DNA from: Pyxicephalus adspersus
Lineage: Eukaryota; Chordata; Amphibia; Anura; Pyxicephalidae
Assembly (NCBI RefSeq): GCF_032062135.1
Contig: NC_092868.1
Location: 48,119,888-48,183,887, forward strand
Length of the DNA: 64,000 nucleotides
Reading direction: 5' to 3'
Position 1 is the first letter of the stretch, and each line of letters begins with the position of its first letter. The translations under genes and the position numbers were made by a program. Under the pieces are notes generated by a model. The model searched no databases. It worked only from the letters and a program-made list of their open reading frames with translations, and was not told the DNA's origin. Below, one piece after another: positions 46,126 through 57,990 of the stretch.

Positions 46126-46639
46126 ATAGACAGGGCCCCCAAGAAGTCACAAGTTGTTGTCGACATTCTTTAAATAATTCTTTAATATTTATAAATTTAT
46201 TAAAACGGTACATCTGCTTATTCAGCATATTGCATTTTCACCACCATGCCTATGCAATGCCCCTCTCCACTTACTCCCACAACTGCACCCTCAACACTAC
46301 CATACCCACAGCCGCCTGCTCTTTGCACCACTCCTGTACCCCCTTTTATTAACAACTTCACCCTGCCTGCTCTCACTCCATGCCTGCACAGACCATGGGC
46401 CCACCAAATAAACTTACCAACACTGGTGCACTACCATCACCATATTTGCTGACCTTTACTTCTGCCCGCATTTGTAAAGGCTTCCCTCATAGCACTGCAT
46501 AGCTTCAAACACCTTCTTATTTCAATGCATGTGCTGCCCTCTACCCACACCATTGTGCCTGTATTCCCCCCTAGCGCACATTGTGCACACCTCACTCTAT
46601 ACTCCCTCCTACCTCCAATGGGGCTTCAGGAAGTTTATT
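46126..46639. other. CT-rich tract, no gene seen
   Basis: A strongly C- and T-rich plus strand from about 46230 (caccctcaacactaccatac, cccctctccacttactccca) gives open frames on plus. They are Pro, Thr and His-rich and compositional. Confidence 0.35.
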
Positions 46640-47060
46640 CCACTCTTGACACCCAGTATCTCTTATCAATATCCTACTCACCTATCACACCAATGCCGCT
46701 AGTCCTTATCCAACCTATTTTTGACACCCAGTGCCTCACATCCTCATCCTACCTACCCTCAAAATTCATTTGCAATGACTTGATTACTATCCCTATCCAA
46801 CTTTGAGGCCCAGTGCCTCCCATCCTACCCATCCTTTCACCCAGTGCCTCTCATCCTCATCCTTCCCAATCTTAACACTCAGTGCCAGTGACTTGCATCC
46901 CCACCCTATTCACTTTTGACACACAGTGACTCTCATCCTCATCTTACCCACCTTAGATACCCAGTTCCTCTGACTTTTAGTCTACTCATTCTTGATGCCC
47001 AGTGTCCCTCATCGACCCACCCCTTACACCCAGTGCATTCATCCTTCCCTCATTCCTAGA
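46640..47060. repeat. Diverged minisatellite, about 36-45-bp units
   Basis: Words close to gacacccagtgcctctcatc, cctcatcctacccacc recur at about 46648, 46721, 46808, 46838, 46880, 46920, 46960, 46998 and 47028, with variable spacing. It continues the CT-rich tract before it and is an old, irregular tandem array. Confidence 0.65.
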
Positions 47061-47299
47061 CCCTAATAACTATAACTGTCCCTTATGCCCTTAGTGCACC
47101 AACCTCTTATGTTCTGGAACAGACTTGCGTTTTTAAAGTGTATGTCAAACCTAATATTCTCTGTAATACAGTGCCCTGCTATTTAGAGATTGTCTCTTAT
47201 TATCTTACTGACAATAGTTTCACAAGATAAGAAAGAGGGATAATCCCCAACAGTAAAGGGGATAGAAAAATTTTTTTTTAGTAGGGTAAGTTCTATGTC

Positions 47300-47308
47300 T
47301 ATATATAT

Positions 47309-47363
<55 letters not shown>
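47300..47363. repeat. (TA)n microsatellite
   Basis: About 31 TA dinucleotides with one AAAT interruption. Confidence 0.95.
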
Positions 47364-47364
<1 letters not shown>

Positions 47365-49010
47365 TAGATTAAAAAGCTAGGAATGCCAATGTCACAGAAA
47401 AAAATATATTTTAATATTATTGGAACAGCATCTAGTTGTTTGAATATTTTCCTTGTTTCTCTGCTTGGCAATCCAGTAAATCTTGAACATAAAACATATT
47501 TATACAGTGAAGGTGACAGGGGTCTTGTATGTATGAATTTACTGTATGCAAGCACTCGGCCTTGTACAACCCTGAATTCTAAAACTGCAAACAAGACAGC
47601 TATAAATCTGGTATTTTATTCTATGCATGTAATTCCAAGTGATAGAGGTAAGACCTATGTACGCATGATCTATGATTTTGCTGCACAGTGTAATCCTTTA
47701 CTGAATATAAAAGCTAGATAGAGATATTTTTATACTTTGTTTTAAAAGAGAGACCATAACTGAACATTTTATAAGAAGAAAAAAAGAGTTCTTATTTTCT
47801 TTTTTGTCTGGACCGGAAATAATTGCTTTGGCTTTTAGTGCCACCATCTGTGAAACCTGGTACTGCATCTCAATGATGTCTGAGTATGTGGATGAGATAG
47901 AGAGAGAGAGAATGAATACACATCAACTTAAAAGCCATAAACTCATGCCATATTTCAAAACAACATGATTGCTTTGAGAAAGTTTGGGTTGATTTCCTTT
48001 CCTAGAAAAAATGTTTGCTCTCTACTTTATATAGATTTGTAGTTATATAGTTTTCCTGGGATGGAAAAGGGAAAAATCTGAATTTTCTGCAGCCCCACCT
48101 TTATTCTAATTTGATAGTACATTTACTGGTACTCTGTAATAGAACATTAGTTAAGTAACAATGTAATATTCAAGAACGGCTTTACAGATCACCAGCAGTG
48201 GTGGACGGATCTTTGGGTTCCCTCTACTGGTGAGGAATCCATCTCAATATTCTATTTGGTTGATAGCAGAAGTCTCTGTTAGAATGAAATAGGTCAATAA
48301 GTAACATAAATTGTAGAAAAGGGTGTAATTGATGTGCGAAGTAACTTGCTCTATCATTCTGGGGTAGTATGTGTTTTTTTTAAGGATGAAACATTGTAAT
48401 GTATAGACTTTCCTTTTGATATAGGTAGGGGTAAATGGCTGATGACCTGAAAATTCCTACGGAATGCTCTTTAGTTAGGAAACAGCAAATATGTACATTG
48501 TTTTCTGTTGACCTACAATAACCAGATGTAGTCAATCTGATGTCAAGACTTTAGACTGGTAATGACTAGACGTTCGGTTATTGGATTTGGCACAGAGATA
48601 TATGTTATATCAACTGTGCCAGCAGTTAAAGTCATCTTTCCAGCCTTTACAAAAAAAAAAGAGTGCAACCACCCCAGTATTGAAATGAGACCTTTCAATA
48701 AGCTTTGGACTTTCCGATCCATGAAAAGTCCTCTGGAATTTAGCTTAGGTGCAAAAGCATGTAACCCCCTTTCTTTTTTGGCAAACATACCTCTATCTGC
48801 CCCATAAGGGTGAGAAAGCGGGCCTTTTCTTCACAACATTACCCCAGTTTTGTGGAATCTGCAGGTTCATTTCTAACCTGAAAGCCTCCTTCAATAAGAA
48901 GGCCCCCAGATATCTGCCCTCTCACCCTAAAGAATTATTACAGGGGAACATAGTATCCTTTACCCATTCCCATATGGGGTTAAAAAATGGCTGATGATCC
49001 ACAATAATCT
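47364..49010. other. No gene seen
   Basis: Frames at 47383-47721 (plus, 112 codons) and 48543-48994 (both strands) have no recognisable domain. Confidence 0.3.
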
Positions 49011-49018
49011 ATCTATCC

Positions 49019-49497
49019 CAGGGGTGTCAAACTGTGGCCCGCGGGCCAGATCTGGCCCTTAAGGTTCTTTTTTTGGGCCCCCCAAAGAATTCCGAAAACG
49101 AACTACATCTAGCCCGCCTGCGTTACATCATCATTTTCAATACATGCAATACATAGACATTATGTACACCCATCATGTGACACAAAGCCTAGGCAATGAT
49201 CACATGGTGCCTGACTACCAGGGGCCTTGTGTTTGTTTCAATCCATTAGAGACTGCATGGTATAATATTTAGTGTCAGACAAACTTGTGGTGTGAGAGGA
49301 TGAACAACACACAGCCTGCATACATAGATAGAAATTAGTCTTTTCAACCCTAAAGTGTGTGTAGAGGGGTTTGTTTTTGTTAGTTATGGATGAAGTAGTA
49401 AACTTTCTCAATTTTTTCAATAAATTTCAAGTTTGGCCCCTGGCTTGGTCTAAGTTTTTAATTTTGGCCCTCTGTGTATTTGAGTTTGGCACCCCTG
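49019..49497. mobile_element. Complete hAT-type miniature element with 8-bp target duplication
   Basis: The ends are CAGGGGTGTCAAACT and AGTTTGGCACCCCTG, a 15-bp terminal inverted repeat with one mismatch. The flanking 8-mers are atctatcc (49011-49018) and atcaatcc (49498-49505), 7 of 8 identical. Just inside the left end is tggcccgcgggccagatctg, and inside the right end ttttggccctctgtgtattt. The end type and 8-bp duplication fit hAT. The 479-bp interior is noncoding. Confidence 0.85.
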
Positions 49498-49505
49498 ATC
49501 AATCC

Positions 49506-51429
49506 AGCTACAGTTCTCCACGATGTCAGGAACGGTTGTGGAATGGGATCTAAGTTCAGCAACAAAACAATTCATGAATTGTCAGCAAACCGGCAAATTT
49601 GACCCTCTTTAACATAGTAGCCCATAACTTCCAATCAATTTTCAGTAAACAAATTCTTGTACAAAGGTGGATGGCAGGAATTACTGCAGTTGTACTGAAT
49701 CATTACCAATGAATAGCTGGGCAATATAGCTAGAATTTTCTGTATAATGTTTATTTTGCTCTGTCCCTGTGCTGGGAAGTTTATGAAGGAAAGAATGGTG
49801 TAAATCTAGGTCAAAATAAAATAATCAATGCATTAATTTACTGCTTATAAATTTCGAGCGCCCAGATATTGTCCCAGATATTTTTTTACCTCTCCCATAT
49901 GAAGAAGACAGTTACGATGCGTCCAGTGACCATAAATCTGATCAAAGCCGTCACCTACCACCACCAGTCACAACATTCCCCAATGGCGTGATTGTTCTAA
50001 AGATAAATGAGCAAGACGTTGAGGTCACTGGCATCTAGGTGTTAATTAAACCTGCCTATAGATCATAAGGCCCAGAGACAATGACTTCATAAATGAACAG
50101 ATAGCTGGTGATTTTGTTTATTCTGCAGCTATTATGTTGCGTTATTATTATGTTATGTTATTAGGAGGCCTCTAATGGATTAAAAAGACAAAACTGATTG
50201 AGATCAAAAGTTGGCATCTTTGGACAAATATCACCAACTTAATTTATAAGTAGGCCTGGAGGAAACATTTGTTTTTCAAAGCAGCAAATGAATCAATTTT
50301 TTTCCTCCTTCAATAAAATAATTACAGCAGATGTGTGTTTAAATGAAATAACTTATTGTGAACTATCAAAGCCTTATTCATTACAGAATATTTAATCTTA
50401 AAACATCAAAACCAATCAATTCTGTATCAAACTTATAGATACAGAATTTAACCCAATTCTAAGTCCCATATTCAAGAAAATGTCTTCCTTGCCACCGTAA
50501 GACAGCATTGTGTGCACGCAATCACCTGGCCTAAATGCCTAGAGGGGTAGTTTGCAGCTTTGCTTTAAAGGTGACATCCTCTCCAATATTACATTTTTAC
50601 AATCGCTGTAAAGTTGAAATATCCTCTGGAACTTCCTAATCTCAGTCCCAGCTGTCATGACCATCAGCAATCAAACTGATAGGATGATCCATCTCATTGG
50701 ATTCTCTGAATGGTGGAACAATGAAATACCTGTAGGGTTGGCTGGTGGTGGATGATTTGAAACAATGGTGGATGATTTATTCTGCTGTCTTCCAACCAAA
50801 TTTAAACTTTTTTGGAGTTGACCTTTGACAAAAACAGGTATGCTGCTCCTAAGAAGAAAATGCATGCTGCAGTTTGCGTCATTTGTCTTGTCTTGTTCAG
50901 CCGGAATCTGCTAACAAGGGCAATCTTGTACCCAGGAGACACACTTTATAAATGGACTGTAAATCTTTAGCTGCGTAACTGGAAAAAAGCTTTGTCTTGC
51001 TGTGGTTTTATCTCATATATCTCAAGTATTGGTTAAAAAAATACTTTTATTGTAAAATTGTTTGCTTACCCTCTCTCACAACCATTATTTTTTAAAAGCT
51101 CCCCTTGCTCAAGAATCAACAAACAACCTCATCAATTAAATGAATGAATTAATTTAAAAAGAAATAAAGTTTTAAAACTTAAAATAACAAAAGTCAAACA
51201 GCTAACTTGTTTATAGGCTGGCGGATTCTCCAGGAGTAGAAAATACAATGTTCTTAAAGAGCCCATATATAGCTATACTATGCAATGCATGTGGGTTACT
51301 GGGTACTGCATCAATGGACTGCAAACTTAACCTAATGCCCTAGAAAAAAATCACTTGAACTTTTCTTTCATGTAAAGCACTGCCATGCATTGTTCTGCAT
51401 TGTAATATGCTGCAAAGTGCATGTTAGTG
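49506..51429. other. No gene seen; candidate conserved noncoding DNA near 50.1-50.4 kb
   Basis: About 50060-50420 is repeat-free and AT-rich, with words such as tctaatggattaaa and caaatgaatcaat. A short local repeat of ggtggatgattt occurs at about 50746-50780. Confidence 0.25.
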
Positions 51430-51650
51430 CAGCCTTTCTTGACCTTTTTATTTTGGGGGAACCCTTGAAATAATTTTCAGGTCCTCTGGGAACCCCTACT
51501 AAAATGTCTTTATTCACATTTCAAATTAAATTAGCATAGGGGTCATTAGGAAGAAAGCCTCTTATGTTGCTGACCAGTGAGAAGAAAAAGATCATTGGTA
51601 ATAGTTAAACTAACCTTAAACTTTTGGAGGATCCCTGATTGAGAAACGCT
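51430..51650. mobile_element. hAT-type miniature element, diverged
   Basis: The left cagcctttcttgacc and right tgattgagaaacgct resemble the CAGTGTTTCTCAACC ends of the 6.26 kb element. The interior gggggaacccttgaaataat, then tctgggaacccc, is the usual accompanying sequence. No clear target duplication remains. Confidence 0.6.
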
Positions 51651-51942
51651 AACTTGTGTGCGTTGGGTTGCCATTCAGATTGATATGTAACATCAATGCA
51701 GGGAATAATGCAGAAGTACATCTTACTGTACTTAAAGTGTACTTAAAATCTTAGTGTACTTAAAGTTAAGTAATCAGAAAAGTTGATCATCCTTTCCAAC
51801 ATATGAATAAATATCTTCCTAATTATTAAGAGAAAAATAGGGAAGTGCACAAGATAAGTGAGAGATAATGTTTAAAAACAAAGATCAAAATTATAATTCT
51901 TTAGTAGAATGGAGGAAAGCTAAAAACCCCCTAACCCTTCCA

Positions 51943-52400
51943 AAAGTTCTGCTTTGAAAATCAGTGATCAGGCAGGTCTTTATTGCAGAAAGGGTCAGGC
52001 TATGTCCCTTCTACAATAAAACTTACTTACCTACCTGTCTTCATCCATCTAAAAACACTGAGCTGTGCTTGTGCTTAGTGTAGGATGCTTGGATACCTGG
52101 TACATCTTGACTTCCCCTGCAGCTGCTGGGACTGAACAAACCCATGTGCCCCTGCACAGGAATTACCGGTATCTCATTCTTGTACGTCCAATCAACATAG
52201 CCAAAGACCTGACTCCAAGAAGAAGATCAGATAAAGATGCTGGCACCTGTGCTAGAACGAGGACAGAGTGCAAAGTGTAATTTAAAAAATTGTGATCAAT
52301 CAGGTTTTTTTTACAGAAGGTTTTTTAATATCTGTTCCTCTTGCAATAAAGAACCTGCCTGGACAGTTTTTCAAATTTTTCGATTAAGTTCTGCTTTAAC
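51943..52400. repeat. Palindromic 'gatcaggcaggtc' element, copy 2
   Basis: The left aggcaggtctttattgcaga is mirrored by the right tgcaataaagaacctgcct. agttctgcttt flanks it at both ends in direct orientation (51945 and 52387). About 458 bp, related to the copy at 40474. The frames over it (52065-52428) are not host coding. Confidence 0.65.
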
Positions 52401-54184
52401 TTTTTTAAGCTGCCCATGTGACGGTTAAATATTTATCTTGAGGATGATCTTTTGTGCATTATTGTTGGCCACCACCATTACCCTGTACTGTGTCCTCATT
52501 TAAAGTGTTACAAACAGCTTATTTTTGACAGCTCTAATCTGTCAAACCAAATACGAATGCAGTTCTAGGACTTGCCACTAGGTGTTATCCAAGTATAAAC
52601 CAAGATTATTTTTTTAATGGTCTTTAAAGGTAAAACATTTTTGATAAATTTTGATTATATATGTAAGTAAAAAGAAACACCAGCACAAACAACCATAGTT
52701 GCTATCAAGACTGGATATCTAACATGCCTGTGTGTGACCTTTTCTATACCATGGAGGTTAAGCCAATTAGTAGTTCAAAAAAGGAAGTGACAAGGAGATT
52801 GAATTCCTGGCAAGATCAACAGGTTGTTTCTGTATTTGTTTATTCCTAACCTATGAAAAAATGAAATTTGTAAAGCCACTAAACCTAAAGTCCAGTAGGA
52901 TACAATACATGGCATTTTTGTTCTTGGGTTTAGTTATTATTTTATTGCTGCTGTATACAATTTTAATAGTTGACACAACAGGAAATCCTTTGCAGTTGAT
53001 TAGTGCCCTCAATGATCAGTCATTACCAATTTTAGCAGAGATATCAAGCTGCTAAAAGTATCCACATAGCTCTAGCCTTTAGATGGATAAGGATCAATTA
53101 CCACTTTTGTTTTAGCTTATCCTTTAAATATTATTAAAAAAAAACTTCATAGCACAGCACTTCTTAGGTGTGAACTGCACATAGGACTGAACGATATAAC
53201 TGTGCGTACTTCTTGGCTAATGAGATTCTTTTAAAATCAGAAACTAATTGGCTCAATATATCTTTGTTATATTGGCGAGTAAATGGTGTGTGATCCACAT
53301 TTTATTAAAATGTGTTCATTATTAAATGATAGATAATAAAATTTCCTTACTCCTAAAAAGTTTTGCATGTTGAATGAGACATTTATAAGCCAGCTCTCAG
53401 TTAGGGTTTATTAATTCATATTAACACCCTGAGATCATTTCTATATCCAAATCAATATTGTTTACTTGGAATTAGAATACAATTATTTATTCCAATTACC
53501 ATCGTGTTTTCGTATTCCTCAGGGCCGTTAACATCGCAGGACAAGGAGAGAATCTCCTTTTGGATAGGAATGGCACTTGTTCTTCAATTCCACTGCTACA
53601 CAATTGTTCAATTGCCATTGAATTGTTCATTTTTCTTTGTAATGCCTAATACAAATTTATTAAAACTAAACAAAATAAAAAAAATAATACAAACCAGATG
53701 AATTGGCTTTGACACATGTGTCATGTGAATAGCAAAATATTCAATTTATGTTTGCATAGAGTTGGGGTAAATTAGCATACCTGTCAAGTGTCCCCAATCT
53801 TGACATTCGCTGGTGATCACCACCAAAATAATGGAAAGTGATAGAGATTTCAAAACTTTGCAGTTATCACCAGAAAGGAAAGTGAGGATGCGTATTTTGT
53901 GCTGGTGGCAGTTGCCCAAGATGAGAGCTCCACTAACTCAAAGGAGATTCTTCATGGTATGTCATCAGTACCTATAATCAAAGGAAAACCTGCCCAGTAG
54001 GACATAGATGGACCAAAGTTACCTGACAAGAATGTTAACTCTTCCCAACTTTTTCCCCTAACATTTTCTTTACTATATTTCCAGACGGAGCCTACAACAT
54101 TCCATTGCCAATTATTTTCATCAACATAGAAAGACTATGGTATGGTAATGGTAATATTTTAAACACATGCTATTGGATATTGTG
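52401..54184. other. No gene seen
   Basis: Short plus frames at 52861-53055 and 53504-53701 are hydrophobic or Lys-rich from composition only. Confidence 0.3.
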
Positions 54185-54372
54185 TTTGACCATTATGGGT
54201 GAACTTGGGTGACCCAGCAACCTGCAATGGATCTGGATTGAGGATTGAAAACATTTGCCAAATAATAACAAATGATTTTTAGGTAATCCATTCCAGGTTT
54301 GTTGAATGGCCCAGGTTTTTCTGGTATAGCCTATCATCATAGTCTTGGAAAGCTTTGTTAAACAGGCCCAAT
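54185..54372. repeat. Palindromic element copy 6, degraded
   Basis: The conserved centre (gggtgacccagcaacctgca, gattgaaaacatttgccaaa) and the right arm (atccattccaggtttgttga .. cttggaaagctttgttaaac) remain. The left outer arm is lost. Confidence 0.7.
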
Positions 54373-55682
54373 GAATTTGTTTATTATCTGGATCTTCTGG
54401 TTTCCCCAGTCAAAGTGCAAGAGGTAGTGGCTGCATTTTAAGTGACTTTCAATAAATTGTGGGAATATTTTCTTTAGTCCTAGTTAACTCAGCACAAACC
54501 TAATCTATTTTTCTGAACTCACACTACAGGAATCCACGGGGTTCCATGTAAGACAGAGGAAAAGGAGAATTTTTACACAAATTGTAAGTAAGATGGTTTG
54601 GAGATAGCCCTGTTATCCTGCTGATGTAGACAATAACCCACAAGTATACCCTGCAACATCAAGCTGTGTCTCCCTCTGAAGAACTAAACTACCCCTTGCC
54701 CCGACAATTTATCAATTTACCAGATAAAAATAACAGACTTGTAGTTTATCTCTTTATGTAGTTATCATGATTTCATTCTGAGGAAGCACTTGATCTCCAG
54801 GAAACCTTTGTCCTCTATGCCCCTGCTGTAATCTCATGATAGCTCCGGGGGTCTCAGGTGTCCATGGATCTTTATTAGCTGCTCAACAAGCAAGCACAAA
54901 ATATTTTAGAATGATTCTTGTACTTTAGGATTTATGTTAAAGCATAAATGTTCAAAACATTAAAATATTGTTATTAAAGAGCACTTTTTATCAGATGAGA
55001 TTATGTCAAGAACCTGGTAATGATAGTGCATCCTATCACTTTCATACCTTTCCACAACTACTTTTAGGAAACTCCTCTCTTATTACAATTTTACAGGCAT
55101 ATAGGGAAGAGTAGTGGATGGGCAAAATATTTCCCCTATTTTTGGCTTCTATTCTCCTTGGATAGATGGGCAGGGTACGGAGAAAGAGCCCTCAATAATA
55201 TAGCAGGTTTGTTCAAGATTATTCAAGGGTCCAAAGCTTTGGAATAAAAGGGAAGGTCGGGTGGGCCTTTTTATTACACCCCAGAACCTACCCAAGAAGG
55301 AAGCCTTAGCCAGACAGGACTTGGGGTGTGTTGGGGTTAACTTTGCTGGTAGGTGGGACTTTACATTCTCCGGGAGTTTTGGGAGAGAAGTTTGCGTGTT
55401 ACCTGAGTAGATGTGAATGCTCAGGTGTAGTAACCTGCTAACAGAGTTTGGGTGCAAAGAGTGTGGGTGCTGGGATCATAGCAGAAAGAACCCCTCTAGT
55501 AAAAGCCACAAAACCTTGAGTTATGGGTTTGTAATAGTGAGCGTCTGTTGGCATTTAAGGACGTGCTGCATGAAGCTAATCTATCTGTTGCCATTCTGCT
55601 ATACTAAAGTTATTGATATTCCACAGAAAATCTCAATTGACACAAATAATCGTCAAAAAATGTTTTCTACAATATACATTAA
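54373..55682. other. No gene seen; one doubtful hammerhead-like motif
   Basis: ctgaggaagcacttgatctc then caggaaacctttg at 54778-54815 resembles the hammerhead-like family, but the base at the cleavage position would be G, and no helix I is seen. The minus frame at 55149-55457 has no domain. Confidence 0.3.
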
Positions 55683-55769
55683 GGACTCTATTTAGTGTTT
55701 CAATGGCAGTAATTGCATCCCGTGAATGTTTGGGGGAATATCAGATTCCCTGTTTTATAAATAGAGATC
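55683..55769. repeat. Small palindromic element, 87 bp
   Basis: GGACTCTATTTA at the left mirrors TAAATAGAGATC at the right. The inner caatggcagtaattgcatcc is shared with 10357-10455. No coding capacity. Confidence 0.55.
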
Positions 55770-57732
55770 TACATGTCAATGGGTACATAAATTACATATA
55801 TTCAACATCTTGTGTATCACATATAATAATTAGTTTGGAAAATAACCCCTAAATATGAATATGAAGCTACATTCATTTGCGTCTTGCTTTTGAGTTCAGC
55901 TTTGGTTAGTGATTACAGGCCAAAGTATACGAGAAAAAATGAACAATATGGCTTTGAAGGTGAAGTTCTGCAGTATATGCCATGTTATACAACCATTGTG
56001 TTTTCTTAGACCAAGATGGTGTATGGCAACTTTATTCACCAAGAATGTGACAATGCTTCCAGTAGAACTCAAAGGCAGTTTCCTAGGTTGAGCAGGTTGT
56101 AAGATGTGTCTGAGTCCTTCTTAAAAGTGGAAGAAGTATCACAAAACAATATGTCTTCTAACTCTCTAAAGTTCTTTATTCAATAGAGAAAAACAAATGA
56201 AGCAAGAGGGCATGGACAAACAATACATGGCAAGCAAGGCCTGGTCTATCATTTACATAACAATATGAAGAATGCAATATGGGCATAAACCATAGCAAAA
56301 ACAACTATAAATAGGGTTGCATACACAGGTGAACTTTATTTAAAAAGTAAATACATTACACCTCATAGCCTACCATACAGGGTTTTTTTTACACATTCTA
56401 ATGTACATAGTTAGTTTTCCTGTGTTTAGAGGGAATATTTCAAGACATATTTCCTCCCAGCTGTCATCCTTTATCTCTTGTATTGTGCCAGGCAGAATCC
56501 TTAATACGGGAGACTTTTTATCCCGCAGGTATCACCAGAGGCCTTTTTCAGCTTTTTGTCCCGCCATCCTTCAGTCTTGCTTTGTAAGCACTTTACACTT
56601 CTGTCAGTAACACACAAATTTTGTTTCTCAGTTTGGCTGCATGTTAAGTCAGCAGTGATTTCCCAAATCACACACCTGTCAAGATCAATGCCTCTACAAT
56701 AAAGTCATAGCACCACACACAGTAATTATTGCTGCGATGTAATTATTTACCGGCAGCATCCCAGGTCACATATAGTATTTGTAGAGACTTGCAGGAAGTC
56801 TAAATTTACGCCAAACCAGCTGTACTTTTATTGAATTTTCCATGCAAAGACCAGGCTATGGGAGATCATGCACCAGGCCATGTGCCATATCCTTTAATTG
56901 GATTCAGCTTTTTGCACCGGTCATGGCCTGTGATGACACACTGATGTAACAAAGGGGGCAATTAGTAAAAATAAACAAGGCTTGTTGCCAATACCACTGA
57001 AAAATTGGGGTCTGCTTCTGCCATAGGCACTTGTTGAAGAGCTGGGGAGCAATGGTCTAGATATATTTTATTTTAGTTAAAATAAGTTAAAAAATTGCAA
57101 AATTATTGGGTATTATAACATGTTGGTTATGGAAAAAAAAACATACATTTTATGATACAATAGGACACAAAGTAGTAGGTGTGTGTATTTAGTGGTGGCT
57201 AGTCAACAATATGGAGACCTGGTTAGGCATTGGGAAACCAGTGAGGGAGTATATAGTTGGATCAGAATAGTTCTCTAATAAACCATTAGGTCAGTGCACA
57301 CATTTGTATAATTTGTTCCCAACATATTATAAATTCAATCAGTTTTAGTATCTATGTTTGCCCTTGTATCAGTCACTGTACTGGAAAAGTAGAATAAGAC
57401 AGAGGTGCTGTATAATCTTGCATTATTATAGCATCAACATATTACCTAGCACAGTACATAGCCATGTCATTAACTGTTCCTCAAAGGGACTGAAAATCTA
57501 ATTTCCTTGCCATAGTCAAATGTCATTAACACTAACTTTTTTGGGGGAACCCAATTAACTTAACTGCACATTTTTGGAATGTGGGAGGAAACTAGAGTGC
57601 CCTGAGGAAACCCAAACAGACACAGGAGAACCTACAAACTCCACGCAGATAGTGTCCTAGCTGAGATTTGAGCCAACTGTGCTTCCCTGTAGCATTCATG
57701 TGCCAACAAGGGATATGCTGAAGAAAGGGAAA
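55770..57732. other. No gene seen; candidate conserved noncoding DNA near 56.6-56.95 kb
   Basis: 56630-56960 is balanced in composition and repeat-free, with words such as cagtaattattgctg and cctttaattggattcagc. No coding frame is convincing. Confidence 0.25.
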
Positions 57733-57745
57733 GGGATAGATAGAC

Positions 57746-57799
<54 letters not shown>

Positions 57800-57838
57800 G
57801 GGATAGATAGATAGATAGATAGATAGATATAGATAGAC

Positions 57839-57880
<42 letters not shown>

Positions 57881-57894
57881 GGGGATTGATAGAC

Positions 57895-57933
<39 letters not shown>

Positions 57934-57990
57934 GAGAGAGATATAGATGGATAGATAGAGAGATATAGATAGATAGATGGATAGATAGAT
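57733..57990. repeat. (GATA)n microsatellite array
   Basis: About 258 bp of GATA repeats with GGGATTGATAGACA, AGAGAGAGATA and similar interruptions. The 161-codon minus frame across it reads YLSI repeats and is not a gene. Confidence 0.95.

Noticed and set aside
54778..54815. ctgaggaagc..gaaacctttg as a further hammerhead-like copy
   Set aside because: The base at the cleavage position would be G, which hammerheads do not tolerate, and no helix I is visible. It may still be a decayed relative.
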